DNA from: Motacilla alba alba
Taxonomy: Eukaryota; Chordata; Aves; Passeriformes; Motacillidae
Assembly (NCBI RefSeq): GCF_015832195.1
Contig: NC_052027.1
Location: 7,560,149-7,624,148, forward strand
Reading direction: 5' to 3'
Length of the DNA stretch: 64,000 bases
How positions within the stretch are numbered: position 1 is the first letter of the stretch; every line of letters starts with the position of its first letter. The notes below the pieces were generated by a model that made no database searches, was not told the origin of the DNA, and saw only the letters and a list, made by a program, of their open reading frames with translations. Of the stretch, positions 1 through 13,383 are shown piece by piece. Both the position numbers and the translations under genes were made by a program.

Positions 1-2770
1 TCAATAGCTATATTTTATGGTTACAAGGAGAGAGAAAAAATATAATTTATCTGGTTGCTGTGGTTAATTCACAGTTTCACAGCAGAGGTATACTGTTCCC
101 TCAGGGTACATCTAGCTGTATTATAGGATATTTCATTCACAGTTTGTCTGAGACATTGCTCTAGCTCTGAACCTACCAGTTTATGAGAGTGAATCTACTC
201 CAGAGATACCTGCATACCCTTTAACACATACTCTTACAAACTAAGAATATTATAGAAAAGAAATTAACTAGCAACAGATCAAATGGCATTGAGGATGCAA
301 ATTGTTTCTTGAAGCTGGGAAGGGGAATAGAAAAAGAGTGCATCCATTTCTTAATAGAGCCTTCTTTTATAAAGTGATATAATTTCACAAAAATGGTGAT
401 ATTTGTTTCTCTTTTAAAGTATCTCACAGCTTTAAAAGCCAGAGTTCAAAAATTTCAAAGCTGTATAAGAGTTTCCTCTACAGTAACTTACAACAGACTC
501 AGCAGATGAGTAGGAGATGCCAGTGGTATTTAGCATCCACTACCACTGTAGGTATAAGAAAACCCACACCTCATTGCATATTATTTCTGAACACTTAAAA
601 ACCTGTTCTTAATGGAGATTAATAGGAATATTTTGATATTTAAAAAATACTCGTTCAAACTTATGCATTGCAAACTATTAAACCAGTAACTGCACAGATA
701 AAATCTTGATCTTTTTTTTCCAGACCTCACCGTTACAACAGCACTCGGGAAAGCATTTCCAGAGGAAAAATATGTCTGCAATTAATCCGTTTAATTAGTT
801 CCACAGAGACAAAACAGTAAGATCGATTGCAGCTGTGCAGATCCCTCCTTGCCTGACCTCAGCCGCCCTTGCCCGTTCTCCTTTGCTCTCTGTGCAGAAG
901 AAGGTATTTCTGGAATTGTTGGGGAAATTCTGCTGCACCTCTAAACAAAGCACTGAGGAAAGGTGTCAACAGCAGTTTTCCAACTGGCTTTTGCATAAGC
1001 TTCACCCCTTTAGGATGGCCTGTGGGCAAAGTACAGCATGAATGTCTCAGCTCTTATGGGACACATCGTACAGCAAATTAAAAATAAAAATTATACTTTT
1101 TGGGTTTGAGAGTTTTCAAGGTCACCAACATGATATTTTGAATTCTAGTCTTCCACACCTAAAGCACATATTGTCCTGTTGTGTGACTCGTGATTGCATG
1201 CATGACATTATCTTTCAAAATAAAGGTGATGCACACCTAGGCTCCCACTGAGTTCAGTGGCCACATCCACAAAAGTGCCTGCAGAAAGATGTTCATGCAC
1301 CTGACCCATAAGCTACAGTTTAAGAGTGACAGGCAGGCTTCTAGCCTGTGATTTAAAAGGTAATTTATCACACTGGACCATCCCTCCTCTTTTCTCACAC
1401 TCTCATGCGTGCTTTAAAGCTGGCACTGCAGGACTGTGGAGAACAAGCCTGGAAGCTCCTATGAAGGATCAGACTCCTGTGGTGCATCCTCACTGGAGCT
1501 GCTTAACCTTGTCTGAAACCTAGAAATGATGGAAATTCTATAGACCACCACTTTATTGTCTTTCCTATCATTTCCTGTTTCTAATGTCCAACTGAAATGT
1601 CCCTCTTGCTGTAGTTTAAGCCCAAGGCCCCTCACATCTGCAGCACAATGGGGGCAGAAGATGATGGATCCCTTGCAGACCCCTTCCATGTACTCAAGCA
1701 CTTGCCTCCCCTGTCTGCTAACAGCCCTGCCTGCCCCACCTGATGCAACAATCTTCCTTGCAGAAAAGTTGTATCACATAAAAAATCCCAGAGTCCTCTC
1801 TTATTTACACCTGGAGATACATCAGGCTGCTATAAAACTGTATTTGCTTTTTATTTACAGGACAGCTGAGAGGAGAACACTGATTCATGAAATTCAGATG
1901 AAGGCTGGCCATATGGGACACAGGAAGAAGCTGGCTTCAAATATCTGGTAAGAAGAAATTTGATATTGCAATTACATACTCCCGAGAACCTATTTAAGAT
2001 GATACAGGCTCCTCAGTCATGTGGACTCAAATTTACAATGGCAAAGTCTGTTGTAGCTGGCAGAAGTTATTCAGGAATCACTCTGTTAACACCAGTGGGA
2101 CTGCTCAGGTCTGAAGCAAAATCTAGACAGACCTATTTCCTTGAAATGGGACATTCCTGTGTTGGAATGTGCTTATTGATTTTGGTCCTGGAGCTCTATA
2201 ATTAGAAATAAAAGTACTATTTTCTGAGCTTTGTCAATATCCTGATAGTTCTGGAAATCACCACTGATCTGCATTTAAGCTTGGCAAAAACCTGTTTCAT
2301 TTCTCAAGACAAAATGTGTTGGTTTCTAAAGCGGCAGGCAGCTATTGGCCTCACCAGAAAGGAAATGGGATCTTGTAGAATTCTGTTTTGGTGACAATAA
2401 AATTAAACCTAGTGTTAATTAAAAAAGAGTAAACGTAACAGGCAGATAATGAGAGAACATGCCCCTTTCCACAGTCAAGCTCTTAACAGATCATCCAGCA
2501 TGCTTAAAAAGCGACTTTCCATCTGCAAATCTGTCTCTCTCTCTTTTTTGTCTAATGAGCCTGAGTTAGTCTGTTCAAAAGTCCAAATGGGCATCTGGGG
2601 CCAATTCAGCAGCAGGGGATCTGTTACCATAACAACTGACAACTCCCCTGGTTTCTGAAAAACCCTAAAGCAGCCTTTTGGGAAATGGTCATGGAACAAA
2701 AAGTTGGGGAGGGATGGTTGCAGGTGCAGGTCTTGGGCTCCTCTGCCTCAGCCCTTCCCACATGGAGCCA

Positions 2771-2862
2771 GCCCTGTGTCCCACCAGCCTTGGGACCAGC
2801 TAGGCTCAGCTCCCCAGCCCTGTGTCCTACCAGCCTTGGGACCAGCTGGGCTCAGCTCCCCT
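2771..2862. repeat. 46-bp tandem duplication
   Basis: Two adjacent copies begin gccctgtgtc at 2771 and 2817 and differ at only a few positions (ccaccag/ctaccag, agctagg/agctggg). Such young, nearly identical direct repeats usually arise by replication slippage. It explains the repeated TSLGTSWAQ-like wording of local open frames, which are not genes. Confidence 0.9.
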
Positions 2863-3118
2863 GCAGGAGGGGACAATAAAGCCCCTGAGCCAACACCATG
2901 AAGGGCAGCAGTGACACACTCCAGTTTGGTCTTGGGCTCTACCTGGGGCTCTTGCCCCAGGCTGTGTCCTGCTGGATGAAACAGCACAGATGCTGCCAGA
3001 GAAGTTTTCATACTGATTTTCCTCATAAAGGAAGAATGATGAGTGCTGAAAGTATGGTCCAAACAGCCAGAACAAGCAACCAGTGGCTGCCCTGAGCATC
3101 TGGCTTGAAAGTGAGGGC

Positions 3119-3128
3119 CTGACGTCAG
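3119..3128. promoter_or_regulatory. Perfect CRE-type palindrome (TGACGTCA)
   Basis: The palindrome CTGACGTCAG contains the consensus full CRE bound by CREB/ATF factors. It is intronic, with no promoter seen next to it, so function is unproven. Full CREs with an intact CpG are uncommon by chance in AT-rich intron. Confidence 0.35.
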
Positions 3129-6100
3129 CAGAGAAGATGAGGTCGAATCCCAGAGTGGGATAAGAGGGAGCTGATCACAGGCCTGCTCCCTTTTAATGAA
3201 AATGAGCAGCATTTTGAGATATTAAACACAGAAGAGCCTAAGATTCTGCACCATTACCTCTGGCACTGCCAAAATCTCACACAACCTGGATCTTCTGCAA
3301 TAAGAGCTGAAGTGCTTTTCCTGCATTGCCTGGATTGAGAGCAGATCAGAGGACTCCAGATCAGGCTAGGCTGCATCCCATTTACCAGGCAGTGATCTGC
3401 CTCATCCCCATCTCTCAACATGTGAGACTAAATGTGGCCATTCCCAGGGGAAAACAAAGGCATGCCTTGTTAAGTGTGAGCAAGGCACAGCTGGGCACTA
3501 AAAAAGGAGATGGAAGCTGCCAGAAGTTTCAGGTATGCCACTCACCTCCACGTTTACCCTTTTCTCCCTGGATAGTTGCCTGTCTCCAGGGAGAAGGGAA
3601 GTCTCTTGTCCTTGTAAATTCTCCTCAGTGCCTGTGGTGACAACGAGCTCTGGGGCACTGCCATTGCCAAGATGAGCACAGGTGCCTGCATGTGGTCCTC
3701 AGGCATCGCTGAGGACAGTGTTGGGGTGAGCATCCCCATCCATCCCTCTCATTCCTGCCCTGTGCTGCTCCCTCAGTTATGCTGGTACAGCTCTGTCCTG
3801 TTACTACATGAACCAGACTGGGAGCTAATCTGGTTTAAATCAGGACATGAAAACTCCTCTCATTTTTTTTTAAAAAAAACATGGTTTATTTCGCAATCCA
3901 GCTCCTCACATGGTTGTACAAACATTTGCAATGGGATCACAGAGGGCAGAACAAGGGCAGGAACAGAGGACCCTGCCTGAACTGCTGCTGCTGAAATAAA
4001 TACTCATGCAACTGCATCTGAGGCATTCTTAAAATTAACACCCAGGGTCTCAGAAAGTGTTACCACTCAACATCCTCCATGGGTGAGAAAATGAGAAGAA
4101 TCACAAACATTTTAGAGTAAGCTGAAAGAAGCTTTTATCATCATAAGCAAACAATTTTACAATGGTCTGTAAATTTGCAATGTTCCTTTTCCAATCAGTA
4201 CAGTAGATGAACAACACATTGTGTACTCATAAAATAAAACCTAGAGATAGGTTCAAATAACAATTTCAGCACTCTTTACAACCTGGTACAGAAATTTTTT
4301 TTTCCTCCCAATTAAATTTTAACACTCTCTTAGCTAAGCAGCTGTGCAAGCTCCCCAGAATTTAACACCAAAAGGTATGGTGGCATGGTTATTAGGCATG
4401 GTAAATATGAGGGTTCTTTATGTTGCAGCTTTTGTTGCTGTATTAGAAGTTGATTTACAAATACAGCTGACCTACCTTCTTCAGTGCTATTTCACCAGTG
4501 TCAGAACTCAGATGCTGAAATATTGAACACCTGAGCTTGCTCCCAGTGAGATCTTTGCCACTGAGTTCAACAACAACACTCTCAACCCGTGAGTGACTTG
4601 GCCTGAGGTCCCACAGAAATCAATGGCTGAGTCAGAAAAAAGAGCACATCTCCTGGTGCTCAGTGTGATTCCTCCTGCACAGAAAGGTACTGCCAGAGAA
4701 GTACAAGGCTCTTCCACAGGACTTGTCCCAATGATTCAGTTCAATTTGACAGGATGCTTAACAAAAACTTAAGAAAACTCTCTCTGTCTACTAAATTCTA
4801 TAGGGTTTTGCCTAAGGAAAATTAAAGACATCTTTTTCCCAAGCTGTCTCATATATACACACACAGCTATAAAACAAGCAATGCAAGCTTGCTTGCTCTT
4901 TGAAAGGCAGCAGCTGTGTTGTTCCAAAAATCCCCCCAAAAGTAAACATATTAGCACTGTATAAACAGCTTGATTTAATAAGAAACGCAGTACAATATTC
5001 CCACTTTGTCTTTGGGATCATGATGTTGATTGTGGCAATAATTCAAGGTGAATTATGGTATCTGTTCAAAAGAAAGAAAAAGAAAACTCTCCAGCTATAG
5101 TCGTGAATGAATTTCTTCCTCTTAGCTGAAAATGAGAAATGGCTATAATTTAGTTCTCATTTAAAAGTTGCTGTTGGCTAAACTCTAAAATCTTAATTGC
5201 TTCTTAATATTCTCTGCTTATTTTTTCCCTTTGAAACCACAGTCTATAGAACTGTAGTGTTGAGATTAAAAATCAGAATGAAAACCCAACAGTGGAAGGT
5301 TACAACACTCTCCTAAAATATGTTATTTTCCCCCACAAATGACAGAACTTGTTGTGTATCAAAATATTTCAGCTGATTTCCTGACTCTCCTGTCACCTTC
5401 CTGCACCTGTGTGAAGATGAAAGTGGCACTGACCCTGGGTTTACCCCTAAGTGCCAATACCCAGAACTAGCTCAATTTGCTACAGAATAAAATGGAAGTT
5501 CTAGAGAAGACATGTTTCAAGCCATATTACAGCTCAGCATACTATAAGAACTTAGCTTGCTGCAAAAAAACTGAAGTCACACTCAATCCCTAAATAGTTT
5601 GGAGGTCACTACCAAGCACACCCTGCAGTTCTCGGAGCTTTAGCAAAGGCTGTGAGAGTAACAGTGGCAAAGATTGCAGACAATCCAAGTCAGATTTTAA
5701 ACTGACCTTGAAGATCTGCAGATGGATCTCATGATACTGAGTCTGGGTATAAAATCACAGATGCAAAACAAATGCCCAGAAATGCAAAAATAAAGTGTTT
5801 GGGAAACAGCACCTCATGACGCCCACGTTTTAATGGGCTCTAGACAAGCTAGCAGTGCTCCAGTGAAGGTCCTAAAATCCCAGGGTACAGTTTTCAGAAA
5901 CACTCAGTTGTTGCCCCCACAGCACACAATTGCTGGAACCAGTATGAAAGGAAAGAAAGGAGAAAAAGAAGCACCATTGTGCCACTGCAAAAGTGAATGG
6001 TGAATCCGTATGGTGAGTAAAACAAGGATCTGGTCTCCTCACCTTTTCTGTCTGCTAAGACTCAAATTCTCAACTTGGTGCTAAAAGAAATCAATTTAAG

Positions 6101-9100
6101 CACCAGAGGTCCTGGGAGCAACAGTCCCTTTCATCATGCCCATGACAGCTCAAGGATCAGCCAGGCCAGCTTTTCCTCAAGAGGAATCAAAGATGCACAG
6201 AAGCAAACTGAAACTGCAGTATCATTGTCCCTCCTGCCCTGGGAGCCCAGCTACCAACAGCCCACAGCGGATGTCGTGGCTCGTGGTCACCCTGTGATTG
6301 TGCTCTCCTCATTTTTCTGGGATAAAAGGCAGCACAATTTTTGCAGCTTCATTATGCTGACCTAGTTTATCTTCCACTCTACCAACTTAAAATCACACAG
6401 GCCTCTTTGTGCAGCAGTGTCATTTAAAGTACTGAATCCAGGAAACTTTAGTAGAAAGGTAATTCAGAGCTCTGCTTGCCTGCAAGTTCCCATCCCTTTT
6501 CATTATTGAGATGGCCACCACACAAAAAAGATGGAAGTGACCCTTTCTCTTCAACATTAGTCATATTCTTTCACCATTTGTCCAGGATCCACATGAAAAA
6601 GGAACTGAGAACAGCAAATTACCTCTGCAAATAAACGAGTCTTGCCATTCAGAAATGGCACAGATAATTTCCAAATATATTCAGTTACAAGAAGTCTCTA
6701 AAACACAGCATGGAAGCTCAACAGATGGAAAAAGGAAATCTTCATCAAACAATGACAGTCTCCTTTTCAAATAAAGGGAACAGAAAATTAAGCTTCTTTA
6801 CAAGAAGTCTTCTTCACAAAACTTATTTCTTTGCTGTATCGTGGAATGAGCCACAAAGAGACCAAACAAAATAAATGCTTTGCCAAGCCTTCCCAAGCAC
6901 CTTCTCTAACTCCTTATTTTGGACAATAGGGCACTGATGAGATGGAAACAAGCAGAAGGCTCTGCTTCATTGTTCCACTTATGTCACCACTGGTCTCAAA
7001 TCATCTAATTCCACAAATACTCAAAAAAGCAAAAGCAAAAATAAAATTTGTTTTACCCTCACAATGCCTTGCCAAGAGCAACTATGTCTCTTCTGCTTCC
7101 TCTAGTTCTCTGGGTTTTTATTTATAATGTTTTTTTCTAACACCAAAACAAAGTACTGCTGTGCAAGAAAAGACCCCTTGTTCTAGCACGCCTGTCCCCT
7201 TGAGGGTTATCCTTTCATCACAAGTGTTTCTCTGCTGTGCACTTCAATACCATGTTTTCCTTTGTGAAATATCTGTCTCAAAACTTGTTTTCATGCCATT
7301 TGCTTTGATGGTATTATTCAGCAAATTATTCCATATGTTGCCCATTACATCTTAAGCTGAGTATTTTTTCCTGAAAATGCAAATTACTGCTCCTTTCAAA
7401 CTTCTGAATTAAGAGTCTGCAGTGCTTCAAAATCTCTTTTTTTCCCTTACTTTAAAACACTCGCAGAGGTAAACATTTTATTTTTTTCCTGAGGAAAGGC
7501 AATCACACTGGAAATGAAATGCCATGCTGCTGCTTCAGTGACATGGTCTGCACAATGTGAAATGTTACTGGGAATGATTTGTGTCCTAGTTGCTGGTTGA
7601 TTTATCCTAAAACACATGTGTATTTTTAATACACTCTCTGTATTTGTTAAAAATCCTCAGAACTACACACAGATTATTTGAAGGCAGTACATACATCCTC
7701 TCAAGTTTGTTCCTTTATTTCTTGCTTCATATTTATCAAAAAATTTTGGCTGCTACATGACACAATTTTCATGTCTATATTAATTTTTAATCTCCACCAA
7801 CTTTAATATCTTTTCAGGGATGGTATTGTTACTCTTTGAGTAAATGGAACACAAATTTTGCAATTGTTTCTCTTGTGCCACTAGAGAAATTGCAAAGAAA
7901 TGGAAATAGTTCGCAAACAGCCATAGGTACCAACGTTCTTCTAGATAATAGCTGTTAGCATTGTATTTCAAAATCTTTCTGCCTCAGAAGAGCATTTTGA
8001 ATCAATGCTAGATAAATACTACTAATCCTTCATCCCAGTGTTTTGAGATATACCATATCCTTCCAGGACTTGCCTGTGAATGTGACCAAGTTTAGTACTT
8101 CAAATAAAGACAATATATATTGAAAAACAGAATGATACAATGGGATCTTTAGAACCTTTCCTATTTCAGCTTTTGTGCATATACCACTGCAATTTTTATT
8201 CACCATCTTACTGCAATTATGTTAAATACTTACAAATGTTAATAGAAATTATTTTCACAAGACTATTGCCATCTACTTATTAATTCTTTTAAATGGTCTC
8301 AGCCTCAACAATTGGACCAGCTAATTGTCAGCAAAATGGGTGTACTGAAAAATAGCTTGGTACTTTTTAAAATGGATTCTGCAAATATAATGATCAATGG
8401 GTTGGTATTTCTCATCAAAGGTACTTTATCCCAACCAATCAGATTTTGAAATCTTTCCTAAATGTCTTGTATGTGGCTTATCCCTGGGTAAAAGTTAACT
8501 TCCACACAAATGAGGTGCCTCTGGGTTCTGATTTTGACATGAGCAGGTGCTGCAGGTTTTATTTCACTCTAAATCAAAGGGAGGGGGATTTGTTGATGCT
8601 AATCCTGGTCTCCACCACTGAACCAATGCCCACTGGTGTGAATGACAGTGTCTCTTTGTAAGAGGCAATCTTTACTTTCAAGACCTTGCAGGCTGCACTT
8701 CTGAACTCTTCACCAATGCCAGAGAGCACTGCTGGGGAATGTGAAACAAGCTTACCCTACTTTCTTGAAGTACAGTCAAAGGAAGGAAAGAACTGCATAA
8801 GATTACACAGGAGGTTTGTGGCAAAGGCACCTATGAAACCAAGGCCAGTCTAACTGGGATTTTCTCCCACAAGCACCTTTCCTGAAGGCTGAGACAAAGA
8901 TAATTTTTTATAGCTATTTCAGAGGGACTACTTTTGAAAATATTTGTCACCATTACAGCTGGCTCTACCTTTGGTAGAACTCTACCAAGCTCTTTTTCAT
9001 GACACAAAAATCAGTATTTAAGACAGCTGAATAGTTAACCAACAAAGCTGTTCTAGCACCCAGAGAACTATCTAATGCATCTGTCACCGTAACTTCTAAT

Positions 9101-9191
9101 AAAATAACAAAGTACAGGACCACATTAAAAACACCACTTGGAATGTGTTTCAAATCCTAATCAGTTTCCATTGATAAGGAAACAGGCTCAC

Positions 9192-9324
9192 CTCCAGTAG
9201 ACAAGCACAGCGATGAGAAGAATGAGGCACACGAAGGTCAGTGCTGAGACCACAATGAGTGGGATGATCCATTCCATTTTACCAGGAGAAGGTCTTGTGG
9301 CCATGCTGGAGCTGTTCTTGCCAG
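9192..9324 (-). CDS. PTPRG: PTPRG exon: transmembrane helix
   Basis: A 133-nt exon has acceptor AACACACAG and donor GGAG|GTGAGCC. It enters in phase 1, and its last two bases (AG) begin an Arg codon completed in the next, unseen exon. It encodes [17 protein letters not shown], then the hydrophobic span [20 protein letters not shown] and AVLVYW. The helix and its following stop-transfer Arg match PTPRG. It separates the ectodomain exons from the phosphatase domains, which must lie beyond the low end of the window. NSS is a possible N-glycosylation site. Confidence 0.96.
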
Positions 9325-11611
9325 CTGTGTGTTAAACACATAACAAAACCAATCACTGCATGGAAAAAAGAATTACTATATGGAAAAATGTGTAAACAAA
9401 ACAAATAGCTTATCCCTTTTACATGCTATGAGTAAACAGAGCAGAGATCCTCTAACTGCAGGGTGGGACTCCATTTGTCTTCAGTCTGAGACATGAGAGC
9501 ACAGAAGTATGGTGTTTATTGCCACATATGGCTAGGATTTTACTACTGCCTGTAATTACGGTCTCTTAGACACTTTTAGGACTCTTTCGTGCAAGCACCG
9601 ATTATCAGATGTAGAGTATCCCACTGAGCCAATGCTGTGCTCCTCTGTCACCAGTGTTTGCAGATAAATGTACTCTGTTTCTCAACAGTGCAGGACAGCC
9701 CTGTTTGCAAAGCTCCGTGTAATACTTAGCTTTAGAAATAAATTTCTTGGTAACTATCTTAAAATAAAAAAATCCTCAACATGTTGGGTGTCATGTCACA
9801 TCATTTGCAGAATTGTCACAATCTGGTGGGTTACTGCATACGAAAGCACTTTTTAGCATATGGATTGTCAAGATGGGTGGATGAATGAATGGATAGGATG
9901 TGTTGTAACTGACAGAAGAAATCATTATGCCACAGCTTTTGAACAAAATTAAAGTTCGTCAATACCCTGAGATCTGGCTGAGTTAACTCTGCTTCACTTT
10001 TTGCATGACATCTCACTTAAATTATTGTATCATATATAAGATGAATATCTAGAAGTTCTGCAAGTACTGGAGCCAATGAGCATAGACACTGCACCAGTGT
10101 ATTTCAAAAGACATCTAATTTGTGCAAATTCATGTAGACTTGATGAATAAATTGGTTTAGACAGAATGATAAAAGAAAAATGCAGAAGCGGATTCCATAT
10201 CTTATTCATGTTTCCTAACAAACAGGCCGTGGTTGATCAATACCTGTCAACAGGACATAATGGGAAAGGATTAGTACAAACAGCTTCAGATTTCAAGGAG
10301 GATTGAAACATGCCCACTTGACTTCTACTTTTAAGCCTGTGTGAGTCTTTCCTCACCTACATGCTCCCTTTACCCTCATTCAGTATTGTATTATCATAGC
10401 TTCTGAAACTGCTGCAAATCCTACCAGAAGAACATAATTGCCTTTTCACCATAGGCAGGCAAAACACAGATAATTGGAAGTCACCAGATGTCACATAACA
10501 TGAAGTCATACTCTATTTTAATAGCATTTAGATTATATACGTGGAAGTAAAGGTTAATTGTAAATGCTTTTGCCTGACTGCTGAAAACAGAGCAAGGCTG
10601 CAGGCTGCTGCAAGCCCAGCAAGAAATCTTCCTAGTTTTGAGAACTAGGCTGATAGAGGTAATGCCCTTTAGCAAGCAGCCTAAATGATGTATTAATCAG
10701 AAGGATGTTTGGGGGAAGTGAACGTGCACTTTGATTGAACATCTTTGAATTCCTTGACTAGCAAAGAATAAGGAAAAGAGCAAACCCCAAATTAGAGCAA
10801 AGGCTTATCCTCTGTATTTGCCAAACTTACAAAATGCTAAGTCTTGAGGCATCAGTTATTACCAGTGCATTTCAAATCATTTCAGAGCAGGAAAAAAAAA
10901 GCCTGTGAGGTGCTACTAATCAGAATAGTAAAAGGGACAAAGCAAAAAACCTCGTGATGTAATGAAACTTTGTAGGAGAGCCAAATAGTCCCACCACCTT
11001 ACATCCATTAGGGTGTTGCTTCAGTTCTCTCCAATGACAATATTCTGTTTAGTTTCACCTCCACATCTTTCAACACAAAACCATATGTTTCAGTTTGCAT
11101 GGGAAGAAAACTCAATTCCATTGTAAGCACAGCATGGGCTGGAGTCCCAATGCACACTGTTAAATTCTGCAGCGCTCATGATACTCCTTTTAGTCAGTCT
11201 AGTGTGGAGAACACACAAATCTGCCCCTGCCAACTCCCTGTGCCACAGATGTGAGGAGAAGAAAGTGCTCAGTATGCTGAATGCTGAAATAGCAATTGCC
11301 ATTCCCTAACGCTGATGGCTGGCCCTGAAATTCCAGTTGGGAATGCCCAAGCAGTGATGTGCTTCAGAAGAAAGGACATAGTTCCTGTCCTGGCTTTGAA
11401 GAAAAAGTCTGAGGTGTTTTCCACTGTTTAAGTAACACGTTGTGAGAGCTTAAACAAACCAGTGCCAATAAAACTTGTACAAGACTGGCAGGTGGGGCCA
11501 GAGGTAGAGCAGTGAGTGCAGCTGGAGAGCTGGTGTCTGTCTTGAGTGTCATGGCAGAACAGCCTAAGAAAAGTCAGCACGCTGGATAATTTGGAAAAAC
11601 ATGAAATGAAA

Positions 11612-11630
11612 ACACACACACACACACACA
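11612..11630. repeat. (AC)n microsatellite
   Basis: Nine and a half AC units form a short dinucleotide repeat likely to vary between individuals. Its minus-strand translation gives the VCVCVCVF wording of local open frames, which are artefacts. Confidence 0.95.
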
Positions 11631-12799
11631 AAAAGATAGATCTGGGCCTCTACAGTTTCCTGTTCTCCCATAAAACAAAACAGTATGAGATAAAAAAATA
11701 GTCACCATTTCATTCTTTTCCAAAGCAAGAATGTCAAGCCCTGGTAGTGTCAACAGCATATCCTTGTAACAGTGCCCACCATAAGCTGTACTTGGCAGGG
11801 GATGGGGGAAGCTTAAAAAACGGACTAGGAAACTCCATTTTTGCTAAGAAATGTAAACAGTTTCCAGTGGCATATGCCTTCGTTGAATTAATTCAGTTTG
11901 CCTTTTACTGGCTTGGAATTCATCCCAGTAGGAAGGAATAAAAATTATTACAGCATATCTGTTTGAGGAGGTCCCACATGATACAAGCCCTGGCACTACT
12001 AAATCTACTCCTGTGTCTGGAAAAGTCCATAACTTCTGTGAAGCACCCATTCAGCAGCTCCACCCAGGCACTGGATGGATGAGCCCTGGCACAGGGAGTA
12101 CTGGATGGCATCAGGCAGCCAGGGAGGCTCTGGCAGTGCAATTCTTGTGTAAAGGTCAAGGTAAGAAAGAGGCATTCTAGAGTTTGTGAAATGTGCTTTT
12201 TTTCTCTGCATATTCTTGGAAAATGGTTCCTGAGAAAAGAAACATGTTTATTTCCCTGAAGTAACACTGCTTGCTATAATAAGCAACCCTAGCTGTACTA
12301 TATAACCTACTTTTATCATTCCTTGCCATTGCACAAACTGCCAGGACAAAGTTCTGTTTGTTGTACCACTTCAGATACCATTAACCAAAGAACAGCCCTG
12401 CTGCTGAACTGCCTCAGACCACAGGGTCTCCTAAGAGAAAGTCAGCTTGCTCATCTTTCCCTTGAGTAAATGAAGTTGTGAACCTATACAAAAGTATTAA
12501 TTAATTATGGAAAATAATATTGGCCATATTATTAAACGATGAAAAGGCAAACCCATGTTTCTTAAAGGAGTATTACCTTTATTACAAGCTTGTACCAGGG
12601 TGCAGCTGTTACCCCCTATTTCTTCAAGGCACTCCTGCAGTATTCAGGTTTACAGGGTGGGCCCTCTAAGCATGGCTTTTCACTGCTTTGTAACAGATGC
12701 AAATCACATTTAATCCTATATCTGAAATTCATAGTCTGCAGGCATTAAATAATTCAGTTTTTTTATTTTCAAGCCATTCTGCTGTTTGCTCTTGTAAGC

Positions 12800-12945
12800 T
12801 ACCATGGACATCTCTGAAGATATTTAAAAGCTGTCTGGACACCATCCTGATTAAAGTGCTACAGGGAGCCCTCCTAGAGTGAGGAGACTGGACTAGCTGA
12901 CTCCAGTGGTCCTTCCCAACTTTATACACTGTGTGATTCTGTGTG
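12800..12945 (+). mobile_element. CR1-type LINE 3' end (degenerate fragment)
   Basis: The stretch from accatggaca through ctggacacc, the block ggagactggactagctgact and ggtccttcccaac, ending tgtgattctgtgtg, follows the order of CR1 3' ends (truncated ORF2 end, GACTGGACTAGATGA, GGTCCCTTCCAACC, ATTCTRTG terminal octamer repeats). It lacks a poly-A tail, as CR1 does. It is 5' truncated and diverged, lies on the plus strand (antisense to PTPRG), and is intronic. This is the main repeat-based evidence for a sauropsid genome. Confidence 0.8.
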
Positions 12946-13349
12946 AAAATGGCTGAAGTGCCACATGAAAATACAGCTTAATAATCCTTGCTGCAGATGG
13001 AGAAGAATTACACAGATGTTTAATTATGCTAATGAGGTAATCCCTAAAAGGCTTTTGTAACCTCAGACCTGGCAAAGACTGCTCTAAAATCCAATATTCA
13101 GTCTTTGTTAAATGCATACATCAGGCTTGAAATTTAACCCTGCACATCAAGGTCTCTTTGTCTCTAAACTGCCCTCTCATGGGAGGAACTCAGCAGAGGT
13201 GGGTGAGCACTGAGGGATGGGAGAACCTGGCTGAAATTTGGATGAGGAGTCAAACCCACCTCTCTGTCCTCAGGGCCAGCTCACCACTCAGGCTTTTGTC
13301 CTTACCCCACAGCAATTACTTTGCTTAGAACAGTCTAGTTGTTAACTCC

Positions 13350-13352
<3 letters not shown>

Positions 13353-13381
<29 letters not shown>
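13353..13381. repeat. 29-nt poly(A) tract
   Basis: An uninterrupted run of 29 A residues. No retroelement body was recognised upstream and no flanking target-site duplication was obvious, so I call it only a homopolymer. On the transcribed strand it is poly(U)/poly(T). Confidence 0.9.

Positions 13382-13383
<2 letters not shown>

Larger units (their letters stand above)
1..9191 (-). other. PTPRG: PTPRG intron after the transmembrane exon (partial)
   Basis: I searched this stretch on the minus strand for the juxtamembrane cytoplasmic exons (GCNKIKSKG-type start and onwards) and saw none, so the intron is at least 9.2 kb. It is AT rich with scattered short homopolymers. A GC-richer patch at about 2700-3150 holds a 46-bp tandem duplication and a CRE palindrome. 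The short open frames here show no family resemblance or exon-like phase. Confidence 0.8.

Noticed and set aside
3139..3152. ggtcgaatccc, similar to a tRNA T-loop
   Set aside because: No matching acceptor, D or anticodon arms could be paired around it.
2748..3212. 154-codon minus-strand frame
   Set aside because: It covers the 46-bp duplication and GC-richer intron. No domain, signal peptide or conserved wording was recognised.
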